This document shows positions 22,839 to 30,573 of a stretch of DNA of 48,939 bases, piece after piece (the first letter of the stretch is position 1; each line of letters begins with the position of its first letter). The stretch is taken from assembly GCA_902787145.1 (NCBI GenBank), contig CADAEZ010000008.1, forward strand, positions 1 through 48,939, given 5' to 3'. Origin of the DNA: an uncultured Ruminococcus sp. (GTDB taxonomy: Bacteria; Bacillota; Clostridia; Oscillospirales; Acutalibacteraceae). The notes under the pieces were generated by a model. It did not search any database and was not told the DNA's origin. It worked only from the letters and a program-made list of their open reading frames with translations. The position numbers were made by a program, and so were the translations under genes.

Positions 22839-23927
22839 TTACAGCAAGCCAAATAATCTTCCGACGAAGAACACAATTACGCCGATCCCCGCGGCTAATC
22901 CGGCGAACAGGGCAAACAGCTTTTTGCCGTCAACAGGAAGATTACCGGTGAATTTGCCTGTCTGTCCGTTCATAGCGAAGGTGTATTTTTTGCCGTTGTG
23001 GTCGGTGTTAAGAATCCATACGGGGTAGAGGGCGTATTTTGCCTTACCGTTTGTAATCTGTACAGAGCTGGACTTGGTGATGACCGAGTGATAAGGATAG
23101 TCGATAGTAGAGCGCAGTACTTCCTCGGAGCTTTTCTTTACTCGTCTGTTGGCTCTTTCAATGCTGTCCTCCATACTTACATCGTATTTGTCGGCGAGGT
23201 AGCCGGCGAGATACGCGGTCTGAAAGTCCAGCGCCTCTGAAAAAATAAACGGCTCGATAGACTCCATAAGGTCGTCGGGCATCTGTGATGAACCGTCACA
23301 GGGGATGTTCTCGAATCTCATCGATCCGGCTCTGAATACATCGAAGAAGCTTGTCTCGGTGTAGTCGTAATCCGAGTCTGACCAGGTGCGTACCGTTGTC
23401 GCCTCATAGTTGACGGCGGCGTCGGTGTCCGTGTCAAACAGCCAGAACGGAACGTAGATTCCCTTGATTTCTTCGAGGGTGTTCTCCTGCTTAAACTTTT
23501 TGGGAGCGAATTTCTTTGAGTTAACGTATTTTTTTAGCTCCTCCTTGGCGGCTTCCTTATCGTACTTGAAGGGGATAACGTAGTCGGGCTTCAGCGTTCC
23601 CGAAAGTCTGCCGCTGAGTACGACGGGGTTGCCGCAGTAGGGGCATTCCGTGGCGGCGGTATTGGCGTCGCCGACGATTTCGCCTCCGCAGGAGTTGCAG
23701 ACGAATACGTTCATCTGCTCCTGCTCGCCGCTGTCCCATTCCTGACCGGCCTTTTCCTGCCAGGTAAAGTCATCCGGCTCCTGCTCTTCGAGTCGTTTAT
23801 CCTTGTTTAAAAATGCCTGCGGAGAGAATTCGCTGTCGCAGTAAGGACATTTCATCTTCTGGGCGTTTGCGTCAAAGTTTATCGCGCCGCCGCAGTTGGG
23901 ACATTTATATTCAAAAATATCAGCCAT
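22839..23927 (-). CDS. Double zinc-ribbon membrane protein (YdjG-like)
   Basis: This 362-residue protein opens with two TFIIB-type zinc ribbons: YKCPNCGGAINFD..MKCPYCDSEF (about 8-35) and FVCNSCGGEIV..TECPYCGNPV (about 75-102). A conserved middle domain (about 115-320, with GIYVPFWLFD and LYPVWILNTDHNGKKYTFAMNGQTGK) leads to a C-terminal membrane helix (LFALFAGLAAGIGVIVFFVGRLFGLL). This is the YdjG architecture, a membrane protein with a cytoplasmic zinc-ribbon head. Start: ATG preceded by the hairpin GCCCGCG/CGCGGGC and the site GGAAAGG. It lies 41 bases after the SPFH gene and 12 before the TPM gene, one operon. Confidence 0.85.
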   Translation of the reverse strand: MADIFEYKCPNCGGAINFDANAQKMKCPYCDSEFSPQAFLNKDKRLEEQEPDDFTWQEKAGQEWDSGEQEQMNVFVCNSCGGEIVGDANTAATECPYCGNPVVLSGRLSGTLKPDYVIPFKYDKEAAKEELKKYVNSKKFAPKKFKQENTLEEIKGIYVPFWLFDTDTDAAVNYEATTVRTWSDSDYDYTETSFFDVFRAGSMRFENIPCDGSSQMPDDLMESIEPFIFSEALDFQTAYLAGYLADKYDVSMEDSIERANRRVKKSSEEVLRSTIDYPYHSVITKSSSVQITNGKAKYALYPVWILNTDHNGKKYTFAMNGQTGKFTGNLPVDGKKLFALFAGLAAGIGVIVFFVGRLFGLL

Positions 23928-23933
23928 TTCTAA

Positions 23934-23963
23934 GCCTTTCCGCCCGCGTAAGCGCGGGCATTA
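23934..23963 (-). promoter_or_regulatory. Hairpin plus GGAAAGG translation-start cassette
   Basis: Minus strand: ATGCCCGCG, a 4-base loop, CGCGGGC, then GGAAAGGCT. The same layout precedes dapL (43266-43290) and, with a larger loop, the symporter gene (32354-32408). A 13-codon ORF starting at the hairpin ATG overlaps the YdjG-like start. Confidence 0.5.
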
Positions 23964-23968
23964 CGTAA

Positions 23969-25309
23969 TTATACCTGGTCGTTTTCGTCGAACGGGTCGC
24001 CGCACTCCGGACAGAATTTCGGAGGATTGTGCGGATCCTTTGGCTCCCAGCCGCATTTATCACACTTGTAAAGCGGAGCTCCGGCCGGCTTGGGCGAGCC
24101 GCATTCCTGGCAGAACTTGCCTTTGTTAACCGTGCCGCACTTACATGTCCAGCCGTCCTGCTGAGCCGGCTTGGGCGAGCCGCAGTTGGGACAGAACTTG
24201 CCTGTGGCGGTGCTGCCGCATTTTGCGCAGGTCCAGCCGTTCTGCGCGGGAGCCTGCTGCTGAGCTTGCTGCTGTTGTTGCTGTTGCTGCTGCTGGTTTT
24301 GCTGTGCCATATTAAAGAAGTTCTGGGCGTTCATTCCGCCGCCGGCGTTCATAGCCATTCCCATACCGACAAAGCCGTTCATAGCTCCGCCCTCGTTGGA
24401 CGCGGCAGCCTTCATAGCGTCGGCCTGTGCGCCTACGAGAGTCGCGCCTGCCATAGCCGGATCGCGCATCATACCGGCGCGCTGAGCCTGCTTGATCATC
24501 TCTGCGTCCTCCGGCGGGAGGTTGATCGGGTTAAGCGCTATGGAGACAATCTTAAGTCCTCTGAGCTCCGACCATTTCGCGGTGAGAGCCTCGTTCATAG
24601 CTTTTTCGAGGTCGGTTACGTGACCCGGAATCTGGTTCGGCCTGAGCTCCATATCGCTGAGCTTGCCGAATGCCGGCTGTAAGGCCGAGATAAACTCAGT
24701 TTTGAGCTGCATATCGAGCTCTGAGCGGTTATACGCCTGCTCGACGTTTCCGCATACGTTTGTATAGAAGAGCAGCGGATTGTCTATTTTGTAAGAGTAG
24801 ATGCCGCTGCAGCGTAGGCTTACGTCGAGGTCGAGACCGATTTTGTGGTCTACAACTCTAAAGAGAATCGGGTTCTGGGTACCGAATTTGTTGTCTACAA
24901 GCTCCTTTGTGTTGAAGTAATACACTCTCTGATCCTTGCCCGGATCTCCGCCGAATGTAAAACGCTTGCCTATCTGTTTGAATGTATCTACAATGCCCTT
25001 GCTGAGCTTGCCTGTAAAAATGCTCGGCTCGGTAGATGTATCATATACGAACTCGCCGGGCTCGGCGCAAACCTCTACGATTTTGCCCTGCTCAACGATA
25101 ATCATACACTGACCGTCGGCAACCGCTATAACGGAACCGTTGGAGATGATGTTGTCATTGCCTCTTGTGTTGGAGGAACGTCCGGTAGTACGCTTCTGTC
25201 CCTTTACCGCGAGGATGTCCTTTGCGATACTGTCGCAATAGAAAAATTCCTTCCACTGATCCGCCATAACTCCGCCGGCGGCGCCTAAACCTGCTTTAAT
25301 TAATCCCAT
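23969..25309 (-). CDS. SPFH-domain protein with poly-Gln and three zinc ribbons (YdjI-like)
   Basis: This 446-residue protein begins with an SPFH/virion-core-like domain (about 1-290, MGLIKAGLGAAGGVMADQWKEFF, then VADGQCMIIVEQGKIVEVCAEPGEFVYDT). Next come an Ala/Met/Gly/Gln-rich segment with a run of ten Gln (about 345-354) and three zinc ribbons: WTCAKCGS..FCPNCGSP, WTCKCGT..FCQECGSP and YKCDKCGW..FCPECGDP. It matches the YdjI family, related to E. coli YgcG-adjacent proteins. In B. subtilis YdjI with YdjG and YdjH recruits PspA under membrane stress. No pspA is visible in the window. It is the first gene of the operon. Start: ATG with GGAAAGG 13 bases away. Confidence 0.87.
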   Translation of the reverse strand: MGLIKAGLGAAGGVMADQWKEFFYCDSIAKDILAVKGQKRTTGRSSNTRGNDNIISNGSVIAVADGQCMIIVEQGKIVEVCAEPGEFVYDTSTEPSIFTGKLSKGIVDTFKQIGKRFTFGGDPGKDQRVYYFNTKELVDNKFGTQNPILFRVVDHKIGLDLDVSLRCSGIYSYKIDNPLLFYTNVCGNVEQAYNRSELDMQLKTEFISALQPAFGKLSDMELRPNQIPGHVTDLEKAMNEALTAKWSELRGLKIVSIALNPINLPPEDAEMIKQAQRAGMMRDPAMAGATLVGAQADAMKAAASNEGGAMNGFVGMGMAMNAGGGMNAQNFFNMAQQNQQQQQQQQQQAQQQAPAQNGWTCAKCGSTATGKFCPNCGSPKPAQQDGWTCKCGTVNKGKFCQECGSPKPAGAPLYKCDKCGWEPKDPHNPPKFCPECGDPFDENDQV

Positions 25310-25349
25310 AATTCAGCCAATGCCTTTCCGCTCACTGTATTTGGTTGAG

Positions 25350-25396
25350 GACGCTTTACCGTGAGCGTGTAAAGCGTCGTTCGCGCGCTTGCGCGC
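25350..25396. promoter_or_regulatory. Paired hairpins in the leader of the SPFH operon
   Basis: GACGCTTTAC (25350-25359) pairs perfectly with GTAAAGCGTC (25369-25378), and the self-complementary GCGCGCTTGCGCGC follows (25383-25396). They lie 40-90 bases upstream of the SPFH start on the minus strand. The operon promoter was not located with confidence. Confidence 0.45.
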
Positions 25397-25400
25397 TTCT

Positions 25401-25493
25401 TTGCTCTATAGGAAATCACTCAAAATTTGTATGTTTATTCAAAGTAGATTTCCTATTATTAGTTATACATATTCAGTTACTCCTATAGAGCAA
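25401..25493. repeat. MITE-like element copy C (CTATAGAG terminal inverted repeats)
   Basis: A 93 bp AT-rich element bounded by perfect 13-base inverted repeats TTGCTCTATAGGA (25401-25413) and TCCTATAGAGCAA (25481-25493). The core shares TATGTTTATT with copy B. Confidence 0.75.
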
Positions 25494-25504
25494 AAAATAT
25501 TATA

Positions 25505-25546
25505 TGTCCGCTCAGTTTTCTGCTGCGCAGAAACGAGCGATGACTA
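25505..25546 (+). repeat. Covarying hairpin repeat, forward copy
   Basis: TGTCCGCTCAGTTTTCTG, then CTGCG, then CAGAAACGAGCGATGACTA. Outer stem CGCTC/GAGCG and inner stem TTTCTG/CAGAAA. See the compensatory copy at 4748-4786. The rest of the gap to 25721 has no gene. Confidence 0.6.
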
Positions 25547-25721
25547 TCCGAAATGCGCGTGGGCGCTTTCTTGTATAATTATATAATATTTGATATTTTT
25601 TGTCACTATTCTAAGAGAAGCAATTAAAAAAATACAGCACAAATTTTCGACCTTATTTTTGTGCAATTTGACAACCAAACGAGATAAGGACGTTTTTTGT
25701 CGGTAAGAAAACGTGTTGCTA

Positions 25722-25750
25722 TTGATTTCTGATACCTAATGTGATAAAAT
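25722..25750 (+). promoter_or_regulatory. Promoter of the small lipoprotein gene
   Basis: TTGATT (25722-25727) and TAAAAT (25745-25750) with a 17-base spacer, 45 bases before the ATG. Confidence 0.55.
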
Positions 25751-25794
25751 GAAAAAAATATGAAAAAATCAGAATAATTAACGGAGGACTGATT

Positions 25795-26322
25795 ATGAAT
25801 AAAAGAATAACCATATCGGTTTTTGCCGTATTTGTTATGCTGGCGACAGTTATGCTTTCGTCATGCGGCGGCAGTGACGGCAAATTCCAGTGCAAAGAAA
25901 TGACTATTACGCTCGAACCCGGTTTTTCCGAGCTCGGAGCCGACGAAACAAGTAAATTCAGCGAGGACAGTATGCCCGACCTCAGCCTTTCTTCCGGCGA
26001 GAACTATGTATACATCTATCGCTCCGCCAAAGAGTGCGATTCGTATTCACTCGACGAGTATGCCCAGGCCGTAAGGGAATCCAATATGACCTCGTTTACT
26101 AAGGTGTCCGAGGTTAAAAAGTCTATGGGAGTTACCTATATCGAGGTTGAGGGCGGTTACGCCGGCGACAACGCTCAGGGTACTTCCAAGAGTATCATCG
26201 CTGTTTACGACAGCAGGGACGCGTTGTGGATGGTACAGTTCGGCGGCAACTCCGCCTCCTACGCTACTAACGTGAACACCTACCTCAAATGGGCTCGCTC
26301 GGTATCTTTCAGCGAAAAATAA
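25795..26322 (+). CDS. Small lipoprotein of unknown function
   Basis: This 175-residue protein has a lipoprotein signal (lipobox MLSSC, Cys about residue 24). The mature part is a mixed alpha/beta domain (EMTITLEPGF, YVYIYRSAKECDS, WMVQFGGN, YLKWARSVSF). The pattern, with a small surface-exposed lipoprotein of ~150 residues containing an EMTITLP-like strand, resembles unassigned clostridial lipoproteins related to PsbP-like folds; no function can be given. Start: ATG behind CGGAGGA (spacing 7). Monocistronic with its own promoter and terminator. Confidence 0.8.
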   Translation: MNKRITISVFAVFVMLATVMLSSCGGSDGKFQCKEMTITLEPGFSELGADETSKFSEDSMPDLSLSSGENYVYIYRSAKECDSYSLDEYAQAVRESNMTSFTKVSEVKKSMGVTYIEVEGGYAGDNAQGTSKSIIAVYDSRDALWMVQFGGNSASYATNVNTYLKWARSVSFSEK

Positions 26323-26337
26323 GATTAGTTTTTTCGG

Positions 26338-26370
26338 AACCGTCTGTGTATGCAGGCGGTTTCGTTGTTT
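26338..26370 (+). terminator. Terminator of the small lipoprotein gene
   Basis: AACCGTCTG (26338-26346) and CAGGCGGTT (26353-26361) pair with one wobble, followed by TCGTTGTTTT. Confidence 0.75.
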
Positions 26371-26418
26371 TATACAAAAAAACGCGCTAAACTTTGTGAA
26401 CCAAAACAGACATCGGTA

Positions 26419-26427
26419 TGGTATAAT
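26419..26427 (+). promoter_or_regulatory. Extended -10 promoter of the modular surface-protein gene
   Basis: TGGTATAAT with a weak -35, implying an AT-rich leader of about 100 bases before the ATG at 26534. The same TGGTATAAT precedes the paralogue at 7350. Confidence 0.6.
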
Positions 26428-26533
26428 AAAATATATAGCTCTTTAATATATTTTTTTAAAAAAAGTGTCACAAAATCGCCTCTCGCGGGGTTATATTATA
26501 TGGAAGACTTTTTTAACTAAAGGAGAGATTACA

Positions 26534-29500
26534 ATGTTAAAAAGAGTATTATCGGTAGTAATCTGTGTTTGTCTCGCGGTTAGCTGTTTCTCGGTTTTGG
26601 GAATAACCGCGTCGGCTGACGATACGGAGTCAATCAGAAATAAGAGCTTTATCCTGGATGTTTCGGAAATTGATGATCCGAACGATCCGTGCAGCTGGTA
26701 CGCCCTTTGCTGGGACGGATATAGTCTCGACAGAAACGACGAATACTGGGTAGAGGGACAGCCTGAGGGCGAAGGCAAGGTACGGTTTGACAATGTCAGT
26801 ACATACGCCGACTTCTATCAAAAACCCCTTAACAGCGGCGAAGGTTTTGACGACGTGATGTACAATACGGGCGATATCCTGGTTGAAGCAACCTCGGAGT
26901 ACGACGTTCTTCGACTGATTCGTACAGAAGATGATATAGATTATAGATGGGAATTATTCAGCCCCGGCGGCGCTGTGGATGATGATGAGTTCTACTACGA
27001 CACGATACCCGGCACAAATCTCGTATACTATGATTTAAAGGGCTGGGGCAATCTTTACTGCTACGCGTGGAACGATAACGGCGAGGAAAATGCCACCTGG
27101 CCGGGAGTCAGGATGGTAGGCCCGGTGGAGAACGGCTTCGGCGAGCAAATGTACGGTATAAACCTGTCTCACAAATATACTCATATTATATTTAACGATG
27201 GATTCACAAATGGCGATGATAACCGTACAGTAGATATTGATTACGACGGCGAGTACGTAGGCTTTGCATATTACAGTGATGATGTATTATGGGGCTGGAC
27301 AAGTTCCGGCCAATATAAGGAATTCCCCGACGATGATTCGGGAGATATCTGGGGAGGATCCGATGCGCTGACAGCCCGAATCTGCCTCAACGGCGAGGAG
27401 GTCAGTAAGACAGTTATCAGCGACAAAACCTTTAAGGTAACATATAACCTGAAGCACAACACTCCTATAGTTGACGCTCAGGCGACGCTGACATATGACA
27501 ACAGCAAGCTTATACTGGATAACTGGGATTTTCCCGTTGTAGAATATTCCGTAATCGACAACCTCAGCGCGAGCGATAAAACAGCCGCGTTCAACTTTAC
27601 GAGTTCGAAAAGACCATTCGATTTCTCGCAGGGAGCCGAGCTGGTAACGGCTTACTTTACCGTCAAAGACGGTGCCGAGGGTACCGCGAATGTCAACCTT
27701 GATGTTGAGGAGCTCGACGACACGAACTGCCCGCTTATAACAAATGGCAAAGTCAGCGACAACGGCGCCGCCGCGTTTAATTCGCTTAAAAATATAGCGG
27801 TTGCTCCCGTTATCAAGGACGTTATTTCCGATGACCTTACGGCTAACATATGCCTGAACAGCGAGAGTGTAAAATCTCAGGTTATAACAGGCGACAGATT
27901 CAGCGTTACATATAAGCTAAAGTCCGCCAAGCCGATTATAGACGGACAGTTTACTCTTCGCTATAACCACAACAAGCTGAGTCTTGAATCCTGGGATTTC
28001 CCTGTAATTAACCCCGTGGTAATTGATAATCTTGCATCCACAGAGGATACAGCCGAGTTCAACTTTACAAGTCCGAAAAGACCGTTTGACTTTTCAAGCG
28101 AAGATGTTCTCGTGACAGCGTACTTCTCTGTTAGGGAAGACGCAAAGGGCGAAGCGCTGATCGATCTTTGCGCCGAGGTGCTCGACGACACCGAAAATAA
28201 TTTGATTGATAAGGAAAAAGTGACCGAGAAGGGCGCTTCAGTGTATAATTCGCTAAAAAATATCGAGATAAATGAAACCGAAGAGTTAACAAACGACGAT
28301 CTGCAAGCTGTCGTTTGTCTGGACAACAATCTGATGAAATATCAGCGTATCGACGGCGACGTGTTCTATGTAACATACAGCCTTCAATCCGATATTCCTA
28401 TAACCGACGGACAGTTTGAGCTTTACTACACCGGCTCAAAGGTCAAACTGGAGGACTGGAGCTTCCCGGTTATCGACAGAGCGGTTATAGATAATAAAGA
28501 TATTGTGCCGGCGTATTTTAATTTTACAAGTCCGAACCGGCCGTTTGATTTCTCAAGCGGAAACGAGCTCGTCACACTCAAGTTCAGGGTTGATCCCGAC
28601 GCTTACGGAATCGTGGATGTTAACCTGGTTACAAAGGAGCTCGACGGCGACGATAACTTTATGATCGTTAACAACGGCGAGGTTACTTCACAGGGAAAAT
28701 ATATCTACAACTCCCTGAGGAATGTTGTGATTTCCGATGAGCCTTATTATTATGAATACGGAAACTCGGAGGAAACCGAAGATCCTACCGAGGGTTACGA
28801 ATCAACCGAACCAACCGAAAACTATACGGAAGAGCGTGAAAATCCCACTGAGGGAAATGAATATATCTACTTCGACGCTTCCGGCTGGAGCAATTATTCG
28901 AAAATTTACTGCCATATCTGGGAGAGAGGCGGGCAAGGTTTCTACAACTGGCAGGCCAAGAAAGAGGCTTGTAAAAAGGTAAGCGACAATATTTATGCGT
29001 ATGACCTTGACGCCGCTAATATTACACTCGATCCCGATAAGGATTACTGCGTTATCTTCTCATCTAACACAGGTATCCAGACTTTTGATATAACTATCGG
29101 TAAGGATTGTATCGGCGATACAGCCAAGCTCACAGGCAACAAGATTGAGAACCCTGTAGACCCCGATAAGAAGTCTGACGAGGCTGTATGGACAACAAAC
29201 AGCTCAGAATACGGTCCTCACCTTACTATCACATCTATCGGCAACATCGTTGGTACCAAGCTCTGCCCCCACGAGAACGGCACAGAGGTTATCGGTGACT
29301 GGCTCCCGACATATTACAACAGCCCTTTCGTCGATCCTGTAAAGGCTCTCGCTACAGCTATTCCGAAGTTTGGTATCACATCCGCTGATGACCTCGATAC
29401 AATCTACGATTACATCATCAACAAGAACCCAAGCCTCTCTTACGGCGAAAAGAAGGACATCTACAATGTTCTCGCCGAGGGATTCAAGCAGGCTTTCCCT

Positions 29501-30277
29501 CCAAAGCCAAGCGAAGTTAAGTCTGATGACGAGTCTGCAAATCCCACAGAGCCCGATACCAAGCCTTCCGGAGAAAAGCAGATATTCTACTTCCAGCCTG
29601 ACATCGGTGATATAGCCGCCGGCTATACCTTCAAGCTCGCGGTCAAGGTAGCGGGCAGCGACGAGATTCAGTATTACGAGTTTGCTCCGACTGCCTACGA
29701 AAATGACGGAGTAACGCTGTACGCTGCTGAGCTTCCTGCCGAATTACAGGTAGAATCACTCGAATATCAGGTTTATAACGGCGATGTACGCGTATCCAAG
29801 GTGGAGAAAACATCCGATAGTATCGCCGCGTTAGCAGGTAATGTAGTGAAATCCGACGGTACTGTATACAACATCAGATCGGCATCAATCAGAAAGAATC
29901 CCGGTTCGAACACCAAATCCGACAGCAAAGCTGTCGCCCCAACCGTAAAGCCTGCTCAAAAGGTTAAGGCGAATACCCTTAAGGTTTCGGCCAAAAACAA
30001 GACAGTCAAGGCTAAAAAGCTCAGCAAAAAAGCTCAGAAGATCAAGCCTCTCAAGATTAAAAACGCAAAAGGCACGGTCAAGTGCAGAATACTCAAAAAG
30101 GGTACAGATAAGAAAATCTACAAAAAGCTCACTATAAACAAAAAGGGCGTTATCAAAATCAAGAGTTGTAAACTCAAGAAGAAAAAATACAGTGTAAAGG
30201 TCGAGGTAACCGCTTCCGGTAACGACAACTACTACACCAAAACAATTAAAAAGGTGTTTAAGATTAAGGTTAAGTGA
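26534..30277 (+). CDS. Large secreted modular protein: CBM26-like module, three cohesin-like repeats, Lys-rich C-terminus (scaffoldin candidate)
   Basis: This 1247-residue protein has a signal peptide (about 1-28, ending ITASA). An N-terminal region contains a CBM26-like starch-binding module (about 155-245: NLVYYDLKGWGNLYCYAWND, ATWPGVRM, YTHIIFNDGF). Three ~145-residue repeats follow (about 277-423, 433-578, 588-732). Each has the order DxFxVTYxLK..PI.DxQxxLxY..xKLxLxxWxFPV, then FNFTSxxRPFDFS and LVTxxFxV, closing with YNSLKNxxI, which resembles cohesin folds. A Thr/Glu/Pro linker (about 745-776), a second carbohydrate-binding-like module (YIYFDASGW..IYCHIW, about 776-1000), a further beta domain and a basic Ig-like C-terminus shared with genes 7350 and 46739 complete it. 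Cohesins bind dockerins, so this may be an amylosome scaffoldin; that is inference. Start: ATG 8 bases after AAGGAGAG; the frame opens earlier but without a ribosome site. Confidence 0.75.
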   Translation: MLKRVLSVVICVCLAVSCFSVLGITASADDTESIRNKSFILDVSEIDDPNDPCSWYALCWDGYSLDRNDEYWVEGQPEGEGKVRFDNVSTYADFYQKPLNSGEGFDDVMYNTGDILVEATSEYDVLRLIRTEDDIDYRWELFSPGGAVDDDEFYYDTIPGTNLVYYDLKGWGNLYCYAWNDNGEENATWPGVRMVGPVENGFGEQMYGINLSHKYTHIIFNDGFTNGDDNRTVDIDYDGEYVGFAYYSDDVLWGWTSSGQYKEFPDDDSGDIWGGSDALTARICLNGEEVSKTVISDKTFKVTYNLKHNTPIVDAQATLTYDNSKLILDNWDFPVVEYSVIDNLSASDKTAAFNFTSSKRPFDFSQGAELVTAYFTVKDGAEGTANVNLDVEELDDTNCPLITNGKVSDNGAAAFNSLKNIAVAPVIKDVISDDLTANICLNSESVKSQVITGDRFSVTYKLKSAKPIIDGQFTLRYNHNKLSLESWDFPVINPVVIDNLASTEDTAEFNFTSPKRPFDFSSEDVLVTAYFSVREDAKGEALIDLCAEVLDDTENNLIDKEKVTEKGASVYNSLKNIEINETEELTNDDLQAVVCLDNNLMKYQRIDGDVFYVTYSLQSDIPITDGQFELYYTGSKVKLEDWSFPVIDRAVIDNKDIVPAYFNFTSPNRPFDFSSGNELVTLKFRVDPDAYGIVDVNLVTKELDGDDNFMIVNNGEVTSQGKYIYNSLRNVVISDEPYYYEYGNSEETEDPTEGYESTEPTENYTEERENPTEGNEYIYFDASGWSNYSKIYCHIWERGGQGFYNWQAKKEACKKVSDNIYAYDLDAANITLDPDKDYCVIFSSNTGIQTFDITIGKDCIGDTAKLTGNKIENPVDPDKKSDEAVWTTNSSEYGPHLTITSIGNIVGTKLCPHENGTEVIGDWLPTYYNSPFVDPVKALATAIPKFGITSADDLDTIYDYIINKNPSLSYGEKKDIYNVLAEGFKQAFPPKPSEVKSDDESANPTEPDTKPSGEKQIFYFQPDIGDIAAGYTFKLAVKVAGSDEIQYYEFAPTAYENDGVTLYAAELPAELQVESLEYQVYNGDVRVSKVEKTSDSIAALAGNVVKSDGTVYNIRSASIRKNPGSNTKSDSKAVAPTVKPAQKVKANTLKVSAKNKTVKAKKLSKKAQKIKPLKIKNAKGTVKCRILKKGTDKKIYKKLTINKKGVIKIKSCKLKKKKYSVKVEVTASGNDNYYTKTIKKVFKIKVK
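29120..29525 (+). other. Segment of unusual codon usage inside the modular protein
   Basis: Within the second carbohydrate-binding-like module Lys is almost always AAG and Thr often ACA, with many GCT and CTC codons, while flanking parts of the same gene prefer AAA and mixed codons. This bias resembles that of the gene at 46739 and suggests module shuffling. Confidence 0.45.
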
Positions 30278-30283
30278 TCTTTC

Positions 30284-30364
30284 GGAGCTGTCGCATAACG
30301 CGACAGCTCCGCTTACAAGTTGCCACTTAATACTGAGGGGATGTCGTGATTTTCGACATCCTCA
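30284..30364 (+). terminator. Two hairpins after the modular protein gene
   Basis: GGAGCTGTCGC (30284-30294) pairs perfectly with GCGACAGCTCC (30300-30310). A second hairpin GAGGGGATGTCG..CGACATCCTC (30335-30363) follows with ATTATTG. Neither has a long T run. The direct repeat GCTTTAAAGCTTT occurs twice at about 30393-30422; no gene lies here. Confidence 0.6.
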
Positions 30365-30468
30365 TTATTGTGCAAAAAATACACATTTCACCGCTTTAAA
30401 GCTTTTATGCTTTAAAGCTTTAGTAATTTAAACCAAAAAAGTTACCGTAATTCCGTTAATTATCACAA

Positions 30469-30497
30469 TTGACTTGTAACTTTTATTGCGTTATAAT
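30469..30497 (+). promoter_or_regulatory. Promoter of the acyl-CoA synthetase gene
   Basis: TTGACT (30469-30474) and TATAAT (30492-30497) with an ideal 17-base spacer; transcription should start near 30504. Confidence 0.85.
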
Positions 30498-30512
30498 TAT
30501 AACAACTTACCC

Positions 30513-30538
30513 AGTCCCGAAAGAGGTCGGGACTTTTC
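30513..30538 (+). terminator. Leader terminator hairpin (possible attenuator) before the acyl-CoA synthetase
   Basis: AGTCCCG (30513-30519) pairs with CGGGACT (30528-30534), then TTTTC. It sits between the promoter and the ribosome binding site, about 36 bases before the ATG, a position suited to transcription attenuation. Confidence 0.6.
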
Positions 30539-30573
30539 TATTGCATTAATGTATTGATTAAAGGAGAATCAGA

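Noticed and set aside
24029-24682. 217-codon plus-strand frame with a long Leu run
   Set aside because: It is the antisense of the poly-Gln region of the SPFH protein.
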